Source: Malaciobacter marinus (lineage in GTDB: Bacteria > Campylobacterota > Campylobacteria > Campylobacterales > Arcobacteraceae). From it: 64,000 nt of DNA. The notes under the pieces are model-generated. The model was not told where the DNA came from. It searched no databases and saw only the letters and a list, made by a program, of their open reading frames with translations. A program made the translations under genes and the position numbers. This document shows, piece after piece, positions 31,895 through 40,450 of the stretch. Location of the stretch: assembly GCF_003544855.1 (NCBI RefSeq), contig NZ_CP032101.1, positions 2,232,001 to 2,296,000 on the forward strand. The letters are read 5' to 3'. Every line of letters starts with the position of its first letter. Position 1 is the stretch's first letter.

Positions 31895-34009
31895 TTACCT
31901 TTTTACTTTTACCCCACGTATTGAATTTAAAAGTAAACCTATTGTAGTACCATTATGTAATACTGCTGTAACTATAGGAGAAAATGCACCAATAGTTGCT
32001 CCTGCTAAAATTCCTGAGTTTATTCCAACTGTTGCTTTAAAATTGGTATTAATTAAACTCATAGTTTTATTTGCCAACTCTTTTGCTTCAACTACTGCAT
32101 CAATATCATCTTTTAATAAGCTAACATCAGCAGTCGCTTTTGCAATATCTGCACCTTTACTCATAGAAATACCTACATTTGCAGAGATTAATGCAGGTGC
32201 ATCATTTATACCATCACCTACAAAAGCAACATTTCTTCCTTGCTCTTTCATCTTCTTAACAATTGAAGCTTTATCAGTTGGTAAAAGTTCTGAATAAACC
32301 TCATCAATGCCTAATTCTTTTGCAACTTGTTGTGCTTTTTTATCAACATCACCTGTTAACATTACCATATGCTTTACGCCCAATTTTCTCAACTTTTCAA
32401 TTGATTGTTTTGAGTTATCTCTTATTTTATCACTTAAAGCAATTGTTCCTAAAAGTTTATTATCAAAACCAACATAAAGTAAAGTTTTTCCTTCATCTAA
32501 ACTTTTGTTTATTCTATCTTGATATTTAGAAAAATCTATTTTTTCATCATCTTCTAAAAAATGTCTACTACCAATAACAACATTTTTCTCATCAACTTCT
32601 GTTTTTACTCCATGGGCAACTATAAACTCAACTTCTTCATGGTGCATATGAACAAACCCTCTTTGTTTAGCTGCTTTTACAACTGCTTCTGCAACTGGAT
32701 GAAAATAGTGTTCTTCCGTACTTGCAGTAAGATTAAGTAACTCTTCTTCTGTCCACTCTTCATCATAAGGATCAACTTCTATTACTTCTAAATCGCCTTG
32801 AGTTAAAGTTCCTGTTTTATCAAAAATAAAAGTATCAACATTTGATAAGGCTTCAATAGATTTAGCACCTTTAATCATAATTCCTTCATGCCCAGCTTTA
32901 GAAATAGTTGATTTAAAAGCAACCGGAGTAGCAAGTTTTAAAGCACAAGAGTAATCAGCTTGTAAAATTGAAGCTACTCTTTCAAAATCTTTAGTAACTA
33001 CATATGATAAACCAGCTAATCCTAAAGTAACAGGAACTAATTTATCTGCTAATCTTGTAGCTTTTAGTTGAATTGATGACTTTTCATTTAATGAACTTTC
33101 AATATAGTGTTTTATTCTTTGTGTTGCTGTATTAGCTCCAACATGCTCAGCCCATATTTTAAGTCTACCCTCTTCTAAAACTGTTCCAGATATAACTCTA
33201 TCACCTCTTGCTTTTTTCACAGGCTCAGCTTCACCTGTCATAGAAACTTGGTTTACACTTGCATCACCATTAACAATATGTCCATCAACAGGTACCGTAC
33301 TTCCTGCTGAAACAATAACTATATCGCCAATTTGTATATCTTCTGTTTTAACTAATACTTCAACTTTTTTACCATCTTTAACTTTTTCAATCCAAGCTTC
33401 TTTTACATTTGGCTTTGCAAGCTCTTTTAATAAATCATCACTTTTATGAACTGTTGTTTCTTCTATATATTCACCAAGCTCTAACATTGCATTTGTTGAA
33501 TTAGCAGCTAAATAATCTCTTCTAAATACAGAAATACCAACAGCAGCACTTTCTAATACTTTTGAAGTTAATCCAAGTTCAAAAAACTCTTTTGTTCCCT
33601 CAATAAGCATAGGTGTAGCAGCAGCAGTAGTAACAGTTGCTTTAGTAAAATTGCTTTTAATAAATCTTTCTGCAACTAAGGCAGAACTAGCTCTTAATAC
33701 ACCATTTAAGCTTGGTTTTTCATCACTAATACAATTTACACAAACTGCATTGTTTTCACAATTAGTTGATAGTAAATCATCCAGTGTAAGTTCTTGCAAT
33801 GTTTTTTCTATAACATTAGCAACACTTTTACTTATACTAAAAATTACACTTGTAGCCTTTTTATTTACACGAACACTTTCAACTCCATCAATATTTTTTA
33901 AATATGAAGTTAAGATATTCTCATCAATATACTCTTCTTTTAATAAAGAGTATTTATATCTTAATCTAGTTGGTGTTTCATGTACTTTTACAAAACTATT
34001 ATTACTCAT
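31895..34009 (-). CDS. P1B-type metal ATPase with noncanonical SCA motif, FezB-like candidate
   Basis: This 704-residue P-type ATPase has the TGE loop (258-260), D-K-T-G-T at 397-401 and the G-D-G-I-N-D-A-P hinge. The metal-site helix reads Y-S-C-A-L-K-L-A-T-P (353-362), without the Pro of the CPC/CPH/SPC motifs. The N-terminal 75 residues look like a ferredoxin-fold, HMA-like domain with T-R-L-R-Y-K-Y but no C-x-x-C; a Cys group (84, 90, 93) follows. Non-CPx P1B ATPases of this kind (P1B-6) include FezB, which loads iron into ferrosomes. With a ferritin-like protein, small membrane proteins and feoAB nearby, iron is the likeliest cargo. Export or detoxification of another metal is the alternative. 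Confidence 0.82.
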   Translation of the reverse strand: MSNNSFVKVHETPTRLRYKYSLLKEEYIDENILTSYLKNIDGVESVRVNKKATSVIFSISKSVANVIEKTLQELTLDDLLSTNCENNAVCVNCISDEKPSLNGVLRASSALVAERFIKSNFTKATVTTAAATPMLIEGTKEFFELGLTSKVLESAAVGISVFRRDYLAANSTNAMLELGEYIEETTVHKSDDLLKELAKPNVKEAWIEKVKDGKKVEVLVKTEDIQIGDIVIVSAGSTVPVDGHIVNGDASVNQVSMTGEAEPVKKARGDRVISGTVLEEGRLKIWAEHVGANTATQRIKHYIESSLNEKSSIQLKATRLADKLVPVTLGLAGLSYVVTKDFERVASILQADYSCALKLATPVAFKSTISKAGHEGIMIKGAKSIEALSNVDTFIFDKTGTLTQGDLEVIEVDPYDEEWTEEELLNLTASTEEHYFHPVAEAVVKAAKQRGFVHMHHEEVEFIVAHGVKTEVDEKNVVIGSRHFLEDDEKIDFSKYQDRINKSLDEGKTLLYVGFDNKLLGTIALSDKIRDNSKQSIEKLRKLGVKHMVMLTGDVDKKAQQVAKELGIDEVYSELLPTDKASIVKKMKEQGRNVAFVGDGINDAPALISANVGISMSKGADIAKATADVSLLKDDIDAVVEAKELANKTMSLINTNFKATVGINSGILAGATIGAFSPIVTAVLHNGTTIGLLLNSIRGVKVKR

Positions 34010-34018
34010 ATATTATCT

Positions 34019-34360
34019 TTATTCTTGATTTGTTTCCATAGCAGCTTTAGCATCTTCCATTCTCTCTTTCATCTCTTCCATTCCAGCTTGAAAAAGTTCA
34101 CTTCCTTTTGATACTGCTTTCATTATATTTTCTTGTGCATCTTTATTTGTTAGAAGATAAGTTACAGCTGCACCAATTAATGCACCTTTTACAAAATCAC
34201 CGCTATTAAATCCTGTATTAATTCCTTGGTTTTGTACTGGAATATTAGGATTTATGTATGGATTTTGATTTAGGTTTACTCCTTGTTGGTTTGTTCTACT
34301 ATTTTCAATATTCATATCATACATATTTTGATTGTTCATTTGATTATTCATATTATTCAT
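34019..34360 (-). CDS. Asn-rich small membrane protein with YtxH-like core
   Basis: This 113-residue protein starts with an Asn/Met/Gln-rich, low-complexity segment of about 50 residues (M-N-N-M-N-N-Q-M-N-N-Q-N-M). Then come one membrane helix with small residues (V-K-G-A-L-I-G-A-A-V-T-Y-L-L, about 58-72) and a charged amphipathic helix (about 80-110). The core resembles YtxH/DUF5132-type proteins. It overlaps the upstream gene by eight bases and ends nine bases before the ATPase start, so it is probably co-expressed with it. It may be an ATPase partner or scaffold. Confidence 0.65.
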   Translation of the reverse strand: MNNMNNQMNNQNMYDMNIENSRTNQQGVNLNQNPYINPNIPVQNQGINTGFNSGDFVKGALIGAAVTYLLTNKDAQENIMKAVSKGSELFQAGMEEMKERMEDAKAAMETNQE

Positions 34361-34730
34361 TGATTCCCTCTTCTAAAAAATTTTCATCACAACTACTATT
34401 TTCAAGCTGTTCATATTTGTTATTTAATTTATCATCAATAACTTCAACAGCATAAATTCCAGCCATACCAACACTAAAAGCTGTTAATGCTTTTAAAAAT
34501 CCACCTTGTTGACCAATATGATTTGCAGTTGCTATTGCTGTTCCTGTTGCTATTGCACCTTGAGCTGTCTTTTTTACAGTATCTTGAATAGCTTCATTTG
34601 AAGATAATTTCTTCTCTTTTGCTTTTTTGTAGTTAATAGTTCCAGATACAACTGCACTTGCAACTGCACCACTTACAATATGACCCATAATATTTCTTGG
34701 TTCACCTGTATTAATTAAGCCATTTTGCAT
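34353..34730 (-). CDS. Gly/Ala-rich two-helix membrane protein
   Basis: This 125-residue protein has Gly/Ala-rich hydrophobic stretches at about 15-32 (I-V-S-G-A-V-A-S-A-V-V-S-G) and 57-105 (A-Q-G-A-I-A-T-G-T-A-I-A-T-A; A-F-S-V-G-M-A-G-I-Y-A-V). The tail is acidic (S-C-D-E-N-F-L-E-E-G). Glycine-zipper helices like these occur in proteins that pack densely in membranes, including magnetosome and ferrosome proteins; no specific homology is claimed. Its start overlaps the upstream gene by one base. Confidence 0.65.
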   Translation of the reverse strand: MQNGLINTGEPRNIMGHIVSGAVASAVVSGTINYKKAKEKKLSSNEAIQDTVKKTAQGAIATGTAIATANHIGQQGGFLKALTAFSVGMAGIYAVEVIDDKLNNKYEQLENSSCDENFLEEGINE

Positions 34731-34996
34731 TATTCATTTTCCTTTTTTTCTATTTTTTCAACTTGAGCTTCTTCTAATTTCTTTGCTTCTTTTTTCTCTT
34801 TAATACACTCTTTAGTAGCCTCAATTGTACTTTTTACTTCATCTGCTGTTTCTTTACCTTGTTCAATTGTTGAATTTGTAAACTCTTTAGATTTTCCAAG
34901 TAACTCTTTTGTTTTAGTTTTTAACTTATCACTATTTTTATAAGCAAAAACTGCCCCTGCTCCAATTGCTAATCCAGCTATAAATGGTAATGCCAT
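34730..34996 (-). CDS. YtxH/DUF5132-like membrane-anchored helical protein
   Basis: This 88-residue protein has an N-terminal Gly-rich membrane helix (L-P-F-I-A-G-L-A-I-G-A-G-A-V-F-A-Y) followed by a long charged helix of about 65 residues rich in Lys and Glu. Similar single-helix proteins accompany P1B ATPases elsewhere (for example the PacL-type partners of mycobacterial CtpC), so an ATPase-scaffolding role is plausible. It lies between the ferritin-like gene (3-base gap) and the Gly-rich membrane protein. AAGGAG precedes the start. Confidence 0.65.
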   Translation of the reverse strand: MALPFIAGLAIGAGAVFAYKNSDKLKTKTKELLGKSKEFTNSTIEQGKETADEVKSTIEATKECIKEKKEAKKLEEAQVEKIEKKENE

Positions 34997-34999
34997 AAT

Positions 35000-35671
35000 T
35001 TACTCCTTGTTTTCTTGATAATTATTTATAAATGCAACTAATGCTGCTCCTAAACCTGCTCCACTTACCATTGAAATATTTAATTTAGAAAATAATTCAG
35101 TTAGTTTGTTTTGATCCATATTACCAGAAGCTATATCTTCTAAAAGCATTTGATATTCACTTGCTTTTGACATCATATCTTCCACACTATTTAAACTACT
35201 ACTTTGATTTATGCCATTGTAGTGATTTAAAACACATTTTCTAAAAGCAGGAAGATGATTGTTATATGATGCTGCTTGTAGTTTATAAAGTGTATCTTTT
35301 ATATCACTTTGTGTTGTATGTAAAATTAAATGATCATACATTGCAACATTATTTATTTCACTTGCAACTCCTAACTCACAACACTCAATATAAGTTTTTG
35401 GAACTTGCACTTTTAATGCCCAGTCATTAACTGGTACTTCTACATTATATTTTTGTAAAAGAGGCATCAATGCACTATAGTGAACTGCTTCTGCTTCTTT
35501 TATATTTACAAAAGGGTGTATTGCACCAAATTTTTCAATAATTTTACTATACGTTTCATATGCTTTAAACTCATCATATACAGCAATTCTTAAAACTTGT
35601 GCTTCAATAGATTGTTCACTATTTACATCAACTTTTTGGGATATTAAAATATCCTCATCATAATTTACCAC
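35000..35671 (-). CDS. DUF2202-like ferritin-like diiron protein
   Basis: This 223-residue protein has a four-helix pattern with apparent diiron ligands: an early Glu in Y-D-E-F-K-A-Y-E-T-Y, E-A-E-A-V-H-Y-S-A-L, a Glu in E-I-N-N-V-A-M-Y-D-H and a His in N-N-H-L-P-A-F. This is the layout of DUF2202 in the ferritin-like superfamily. No signal peptide was seen. The GTG start has a near-perfect ribosome binding site (GGAGGTGAT) and overlaps the upstream gene by one base. It could oxidise Fe(II) or handle iron for the membrane system. The C-terminal Gly-rich segment (V-S-G-A-G-L-G-A-A-L-V-A-F) may touch the membrane. Confidence 0.8.
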   Translation of the reverse strand: MVNYDEDILISQKVDVNSEQSIEAQVLRIAVYDEFKAYETYSKIIEKFGAIHPFVNIKEAEAVHYSALMPLLQKYNVEVPVNDWALKVQVPKTYIECCELGVASEINNVAMYDHLILHTTQSDIKDTLYKLQAASYNNHLPAFRKCVLNHYNGINQSSSLNSVEDMMSKASEYQMLLEDIASGNMDQNKLTELFSKLNISMVSGAGLGAALVAFINNYQENKE

Positions 35672-35991
35672 TACATCACCTCCTTTGCAAGATTGTTTAT
35701 TATTTTTGTAATTTCATCTAAATTTCTTTTATTTATCAAGTCTTCCCAAACCTCAGGTTTAAAAATATTTGCATCATATGTGATTGTAACAGAAGCAATA
35801 ACTTTATTTACTTTTATATTTTTAATTCCTTTAATCTTATTTGGAATTTGCTCAATATCTTCTATTGATATGTTACTATTTTCATTTTTGATTTTTGGGT
35901 TTACTCTTACTCTTAATCTTCCAGGAGAGTGAGCAACAATAGTAAAATAACTTGCTATTTTTATAATATCTTCAGTTTTTATCAAAATCAT
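35671..35991 (-). CDS. HMA-like domain protein with GRLRVR motif
   Basis: This 106-residue protein has the motif A-H-S-P-G-R-L-R-V-R-V (20-30) followed by a ferredoxin-like alpha/beta pattern with I-K-N-I-K-V-N and S-V-T-I-T-Y-D. It resembles the N-terminal domain of the P1B ATPase in this operon and the cysteine-free HMA-like domains that accompany non-CPx ATPases. It is the first gene of the operon. The ATG at 35991 lies only one base after AAAGG; a TTG two codons later is better spaced and may be the real start. It is probably a cytosolic regulator or partner of the ATPase. Confidence 0.7.
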   Translation of the reverse strand: MILIKTEDIIKIASYFTIVAHSPGRLRVRVNPKIKNENSNISIEDIEQIPNKIKGIKNIKVNKVIASVTITYDANIFKPEVWEDLINKRNLDEITKIINNLAKEVM

Positions 35992-36083
35992 CCTTTAATA
36001 TTGTAGTTTTGCCAAATTAAATTTAAGCTTACCTTAATGTAAATCAGCACTCATTATCAAAATTAAGCCCAAAATGAGAATGG

Positions 36084-37913
36084 CTATTTAAAACAAACTC
36101 TATTTCTTCCACTATTTTTTGCTTCATATAGTGCTTCATCTGCTCTTTTATAAACATCTTGATAACTCTCACCTTTTATGCAAAAAGTAGTTCCAAGACT
36201 AATAGTAAGATTAACCAAAGCATCATCATAAATAAATCTTTTATGTTCTACTTTTTCTTTTAATCTATTTGCAATATTTATTATATTATTACTACTATTA
36301 TCATTTATTAAAACGATAAACTCTTTTCCTCCAAATCTACCTAAAATGTCCTTTTTAGGTAGAATGTTTTTTATAAGTTTAGTTAAATCTTTTAAAACAC
36401 AATCTCCAATAAAATGTCCATATGTATCGTTTATATTTTTAAAATAATCTATATCAAATATAATTAAACAAAAACTTTTAATCTCCAACCAACAATTTAG
36501 CATTGTTGTAATTGTATTTTTGTTATAAACTTGAGTTAATTCATCCATTGAAGCTTTTTGTTCTAAATGACAAATCTTTTCATTATATTTTGAAACATCA
36601 TCCATACATATAAGATATTTTTGCATATCAAGTTTTTGAACATCAAAAGTAAAATATTTAAGTTCATCTTCTATTTTTAATTTTGCTGGTTTTTCATATG
36701 AATCATATTTTTTCGCAATGTTTACTAAATTATCTTGTGTTTTATTATCCAATAGTGCTATATTTGTTAGAAATTCATCTTTTGATTTAAATATATCTAC
36801 AAATTTTTTATTTGTAGTATGAATATCTTTTCCATCAGTAATTAATATAATATTCTTTTGTGTGTCTAAAACTGATTGTAAAAAATCTCTTTGTTTTTTT
36901 AAATTTTCATGTTGCTTTAGATTTATTGAATATAGCATTTGGTTTATCTTTTTTGATAAGTATGTTATTTCATCATTATAATCAAGATTTATTTTTAACT
37001 TTAAACTACTTGATTTAGAGATATTTTTTATAATATTTGTTATATTTTTTATTCTTTTTGCAAAAAGTTTATCAATAAAAAAATATACTGCAATAATAAG
37101 AAGTATAAAAGTTACTATAAAAATATAAAATATGGTTTTATTATTTTTATTAATTTGGACAAAATAGTCTCTATTCATCTTCATTCTTATATAAAATTTA
37201 CTATCATTTAATTGATCAATTAATTCTAAATAAGTAAATAAGGTATGATTATTTGCTCTATTAATATCATAAGAGATTAGATTTGAATCAACCTTTAATT
37301 GTTTTTTCTTAGTTAAAGTATGAGAAGGAAGAAAAGATATATATTGATGTGTTATCTTACTTAATTCTGATAAAAACAAAGAATCCAAGCTTCTTCCAAC
37401 AAAAACATATCCTAGAAATTTATTATTTTTAAATACTTTTTCAATGGTAAATAGTATTTTCTCATAATCTAAAGTGATAAAATTTACTCTGTTTTTATCT
37501 AAGTAAATATCAATTTTTTTTGTTTTAAAAAAAGTTTTTACTGCATTTGGAATAGATACAAACTCATCTGAATTTATATCATATACATTTCCATAAATAA
37601 AATCTTTGTTTTTATCAAATAGAAAAAAATGTGTATATTTATCTTTGATAAAGTTTATTTTATTTGTTTTATTCTTTTTTTCTTCAAGTATCTTTAAAAT
37701 ATTGTCGTTTATAGAGTGTTCATAAGCTATATTTTGTAAAAAAAAAGATTTTGATTTAAGTGCTTCAAAAAAAGTTTCAGTACTCTTTTTTATTTGTTTA
37801 TCTTCAAACTCTATTGTACTATTTTCACTCTGCTTTAATATACTAAAAATGCATATTGCTAAAAATAGACATATAAGTGTAAAAAATATTGATATTTTTG
37901 AAGTAATATTCAT
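36084..37913 (-). CDS. Membrane diguanylate cyclase with GGKEF active site
   Basis: This 609-residue protein has membrane helices at about 7-25 and 262-283 enclosing a Cache-like periplasmic sensor. A HAMP-like linker, a PAS-like region (about 345-440) and a C-terminal GGDEF domain follow. The active-site motif at 528-532 is G-G-K-E-F, with Lys where Asp or Glu is usual; the surrounding motifs (D-I-D-Y-F-K-N-I-N-D-T-Y-G-H; R-A-D-E-A-L-Y-E-A-K) are intact. It should make, or have lost the ability to make, cyclic di-GMP. It lies 92 bases before the iron operon on the same strand, behind the feo promoters, with no obvious link to iron. Confidence 0.88.
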   Translation of the reverse strand: MNITSKISIFFTLICLFLAICIFSILKQSENSTIEFEDKQIKKSTETFFEALKSKSFFLQNIAYEHSINDNILKILEEKKNKTNKINFIKDKYTHFFLFDKNKDFIYGNVYDINSDEFVSIPNAVKTFFKTKKIDIYLDKNRVNFITLDYEKILFTIEKVFKNNKFLGYVFVGRSLDSLFLSELSKITHQYISFLPSHTLTKKKQLKVDSNLISYDINRANNHTLFTYLELIDQLNDSKFYIRMKMNRDYFVQINKNNKTIFYIFIVTFILLIIAVYFFIDKLFAKRIKNITNIIKNISKSSSLKLKINLDYNDEITYLSKKINQMLYSINLKQHENLKKQRDFLQSVLDTQKNIILITDGKDIHTTNKKFVDIFKSKDEFLTNIALLDNKTQDNLVNIAKKYDSYEKPAKLKIEDELKYFTFDVQKLDMQKYLICMDDVSKYNEKICHLEQKASMDELTQVYNKNTITTMLNCWLEIKSFCLIIFDIDYFKNINDTYGHFIGDCVLKDLTKLIKNILPKKDILGRFGGKEFIVLINDNSSNNIINIANRLKEKVEHKRFIYDDALVNLTISLGTTFCIKGESYQDVYKRADEALYEAKNSGRNRVCFK

Positions 37914-37968
37914 ATTTGACTCTTTTTATAAATTTTGGAAGTATATAATGTTTTAGTTTAAAACTTAA

Positions 37969-37983
37969 TGATAATAATTCTCA
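37969..37983. promoter_or_regulatory. Fur box 1 upstream of feoAB
   Basis: TGATAATAATTCTCA matches the 7-1-7 pattern with one mismatch, in the 180-base gap between the GGDEF gene and feoA. Confidence 0.65.
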
Positions 37984-38011
37984 TTATATAAGTTATCATG
38001 CATCTAAAATT

Positions 38012-38026
38012 TGAAAATTATTATCA
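38012..38026. promoter_or_regulatory. Fur box 2 upstream of feoAB
   Basis: TGAAAATTATTATCA matches the 7-1-7 pattern with one mismatch, 43 bases from box 1 and 67 bases before the feoA ATG. A pair of boxes fits a strongly iron-repressed feo operon. Confidence 0.65.
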
Positions 38027-38093
38027 TTATTAAGTAATATTAAATTTTAAGTTTATTATAATTTTGTCTCACATTAATATATAAGGATATTTT

Positions 38094-38333
38094 ATGAAAT
38101 TAAGTGAATTAAGCAAAGGTGATATAGCAACAATTAAAAATATAAATTGTGATAGTGCTTTAAAAAATAGATTTTACTCTTTTGGAATAATAAAAGGTTC
38201 AAAAATAACTATTGAAGAAGTAACTATGGCAAAAAGTACTATTGAAATAAAAATAAATAATACTAAAGTTGCAATAAGATTAATAGAAGCAGAAAAAATT
38301 GAGGTCGAGAATGAACACAAACAAAATAATTAA
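38094..38333 (+). CDS. feoA: FeoA ferrous iron transport accessory protein
   Basis: This 79-residue cytosolic SH3-like protein has the FeoA pattern (M-K-L-S-E-L-S-K-G-D near the start; F-Y-S-F-G-I-I-K-G-S; I-E-I-K-I-N-N-T-K-V-A-I-R). It overlaps feoB by 23 bases. FeoA supports Fe(II) uptake by FeoB. Confidence 0.92.
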   Translation: MKLSELSKGDIATIKNINCDSALKNRFYSFGIIKGSKITIEEVTMAKSTIEIKINNTKVAIRLIEAEKIEVENEHKQNN

Positions 38334-40419
38334 AGTTGCATTAGTTGGACAACCAAATGTTGGTAAGAGTATGCTTATCAACTCAATTTCAAATGCAAGA
38401 TTAAAAGTTGGTAATTTTTCAGGAGTAACAGTTGCAAAAGAGCAAGTAATTTTAAAATATAAAGATTATACAATTGAAATAGTTGATTTACCAGGCTCAT
38501 ACTCTTTAAATGAATATACGCAAGAAGAAAAAGTTACAAAAAACTTCTTAAATAATAGTGAATATGACATTATATTAAATGTTACTGATTCAACAAATTT
38601 AGAAAGAAACTTATACTTAACATCAGAACTATTAGCATTAGATAAAAAAATGATAATCGCTTTAAATATGAATGATGAAGCAATAAAAGAAGATATATTT
38701 ATTGATGAAGTACAATTAAGTAAAATCCTTGGAAAACCTTGTATAAAAACAAGTGCTACAACAAAACAAGGTATAGATAAACTAATCAAAGAAATAGTAA
38801 AAAAACATGAAAGTGAAAAACTATCTACAAAATTAATTTTCTCAAATGTTATAGAAGAAGAGATTGCAAATATTATTGGCTTTTTCAATGATAGTGGATT
38901 TAAATGTAAAAATAGTTTTAGACAAATAGCTATAAAACTTCTAAAAGAAGACAAAGAGACTTATAAATTTTTTCATGATGAACCAATATGGACAAAACTA
39001 CAACCTATTTTAAATAGTGCATTTGAACATATCGCTCTTCATTATGATACAAAAAATGTAGAAGATATTTTCAATGAAGAAAAATTCTCTTTTGCAAAAG
39101 GTGCTGTTACTGAAACTGTTACAGTAAAAACTCATGTGGAAAAAACATTAACAGAGAAAATAGACTCAGTTTTAATCCATAAAGTATTTGGTTTACCTAT
39201 TTTCTTATTTTTAATGTGGGGATTATTTCAATTGACTTTTGAAGTAGGAAATATTCCTATGGATATCATAGATGCATTTTTTGCAAATCTAATTGACAAT
39301 ACAAAAGAAGTATTAGGAGATAATCAATTATCCTCAATAATTGCAGATGGTGCAATTGCAGGTGTTGGTGCTGTTGTTTTATTTATTCCAAATATTGTAA
39401 TATTATTTTTTGGTATTGCATTACTTGAAACAACAGGATACATGAGTAGAGTTGCTTTCTTACTTGATGGTTTCTTCCACAAATTTGGACTTCATGGAAA
39501 ATCATTTATTCCTTTAGTAACTGGTTTTGGTTGTTCAGTTCCAGCTTATATGGCAGCAAGAACCCTTAAAAATGAAAGAGATAGATTACTTACACTATTT
39601 ATTATAGGATTTATGTCTTGTGGAGCAAGACTTCCTATTTATGTACTTTTTACAGGTGCATTTTTTAGTGAAAGCAATGCTGGTAATGTTCTATTTTTAA
39701 TATATATTGGTGGAGCAATATTAGGATTAATTGCAGCAAAAGTTTTAAAAATATTAGTATTTAAAAGTGAAGATGAACCTTTTGTAATGGAGATGCCAAA
39801 ATACAGATTACCATCATTTAAACTAATCTGGCATACAGTTTCAAACCAAGCTATGATGTATCTTAAAAAAGCAGGTACATTTATTCTTGCAGCATCACTT
39901 CTAATTTGGGTTGCTAGTAATTATCCAAAACATTTAGATGTAGAAGAGACTTACAATCAAAAAATTGAATTAGCTTTAAGTGATGAAGAAAAACTAGCTT
40001 TAGAAAATGAACTTGCTTTATATAATCTTGAGAACTCTTATTTAGGTTATGTTGGGAAATTTTCAGAACCATTATTTGCTCCTTTAGGATTTGATTGGAA
40101 AATGTCAGTAGCACTTGAGACTGGACTTGCAGCAAAAGAGATTGTAGTTTCAACTTTAGGTATTTTATATGGTTTAGGTGAAGAAAATGATGAAAACTCA
40201 AAAGGTTTAGTTGAAAAAATAAGAGCAAATATTCCATTTGCATCAGGTATTGCATTTATTGTATTTGTAATGATTTATTTACCTTGCCTTGCAGCAACAA
40301 TGGTTTTTGCAAGAGAAGCTGGTGGATGGAAATATTTAGTATATTTATTTGTATTTACAACAGGTACTGCTTGGGTGTTATCATTTATTACTTATAATGT
40401 AATATTACTATTAACTTAA
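38311..40419 (+). CDS. feoB: FeoB ferrous iron transporter
   Basis: This 702-residue protein has an N-terminal G-domain (G-Q-P-N-V-G-K-S, D-L-P-G-S-Y-S-L, N-M-N-D) and a C-terminal membrane part. The latter has the Gate segments (G-F-G-C-S-V-P-A-Y-M and F-M-S-C-G-A-R-L-P-I-Y) whose cysteines are conserved. The ATG at 38311 has GAGG ten bases upstream; an in-frame TTG twelve bases earlier has no better site. It is the main Fe(II) importer and likely supplies the iron handled by the adjacent storage candidate. Confidence 0.95.
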   Translation: MNTNKIIKVALVGQPNVGKSMLINSISNARLKVGNFSGVTVAKEQVILKYKDYTIEIVDLPGSYSLNEYTQEEKVTKNFLNNSEYDIILNVTDSTNLERNLYLTSELLALDKKMIIALNMNDEAIKEDIFIDEVQLSKILGKPCIKTSATTKQGIDKLIKEIVKKHESEKLSTKLIFSNVIEEEIANIIGFFNDSGFKCKNSFRQIAIKLLKEDKETYKFFHDEPIWTKLQPILNSAFEHIALHYDTKNVEDIFNEEKFSFAKGAVTETVTVKTHVEKTLTEKIDSVLIHKVFGLPIFLFLMWGLFQLTFEVGNIPMDIIDAFFANLIDNTKEVLGDNQLSSIIADGAIAGVGAVVLFIPNIVILFFGIALLETTGYMSRVAFLLDGFFHKFGLHGKSFIPLVTGFGCSVPAYMAARTLKNERDRLLTLFIIGFMSCGARLPIYVLFTGAFFSESNAGNVLFLIYIGGAILGLIAAKVLKILVFKSEDEPFVMEMPKYRLPSFKLIWHTVSNQAMMYLKKAGTFILAASLLIWVASNYPKHLDVEETYNQKIELALSDEEKLALENELALYNLENSYLGYVGKFSEPLFAPLGFDWKMSVALETGLAAKEIVVSTLGILYGLGEENDENSKGLVEKIRANIPFASGIAFIVFVMIYLPCLAATMVFAREAGGWKYLVYLFVFTTGTAWVLSFITYNVILLLT

Positions 40420-40420
40420 G

Positions 40421-40450
40421 TAAAAGCATAAGAGAAATCTTATGCTTTTA
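40421..40450. terminator. Bidirectional terminator between feoB and the second fur gene
   Basis: TAAAAGCATAAGA (40421-40433) pairs perfectly with TCTTATGCTTTTA (40438-40450) around a GAAA tetraloop. A- and T-runs on the two sides suit both convergent genes. Confidence 0.88.

Noticed and set aside
35992-36083. Fur box directly upstream of the HMA-like/ferritin/ATPase operon
   Set aside because: TTGATAATGAGTGC gives only one good half-site; I could not support a full box there, so iron control of this operon is not claimed from its own promoter.
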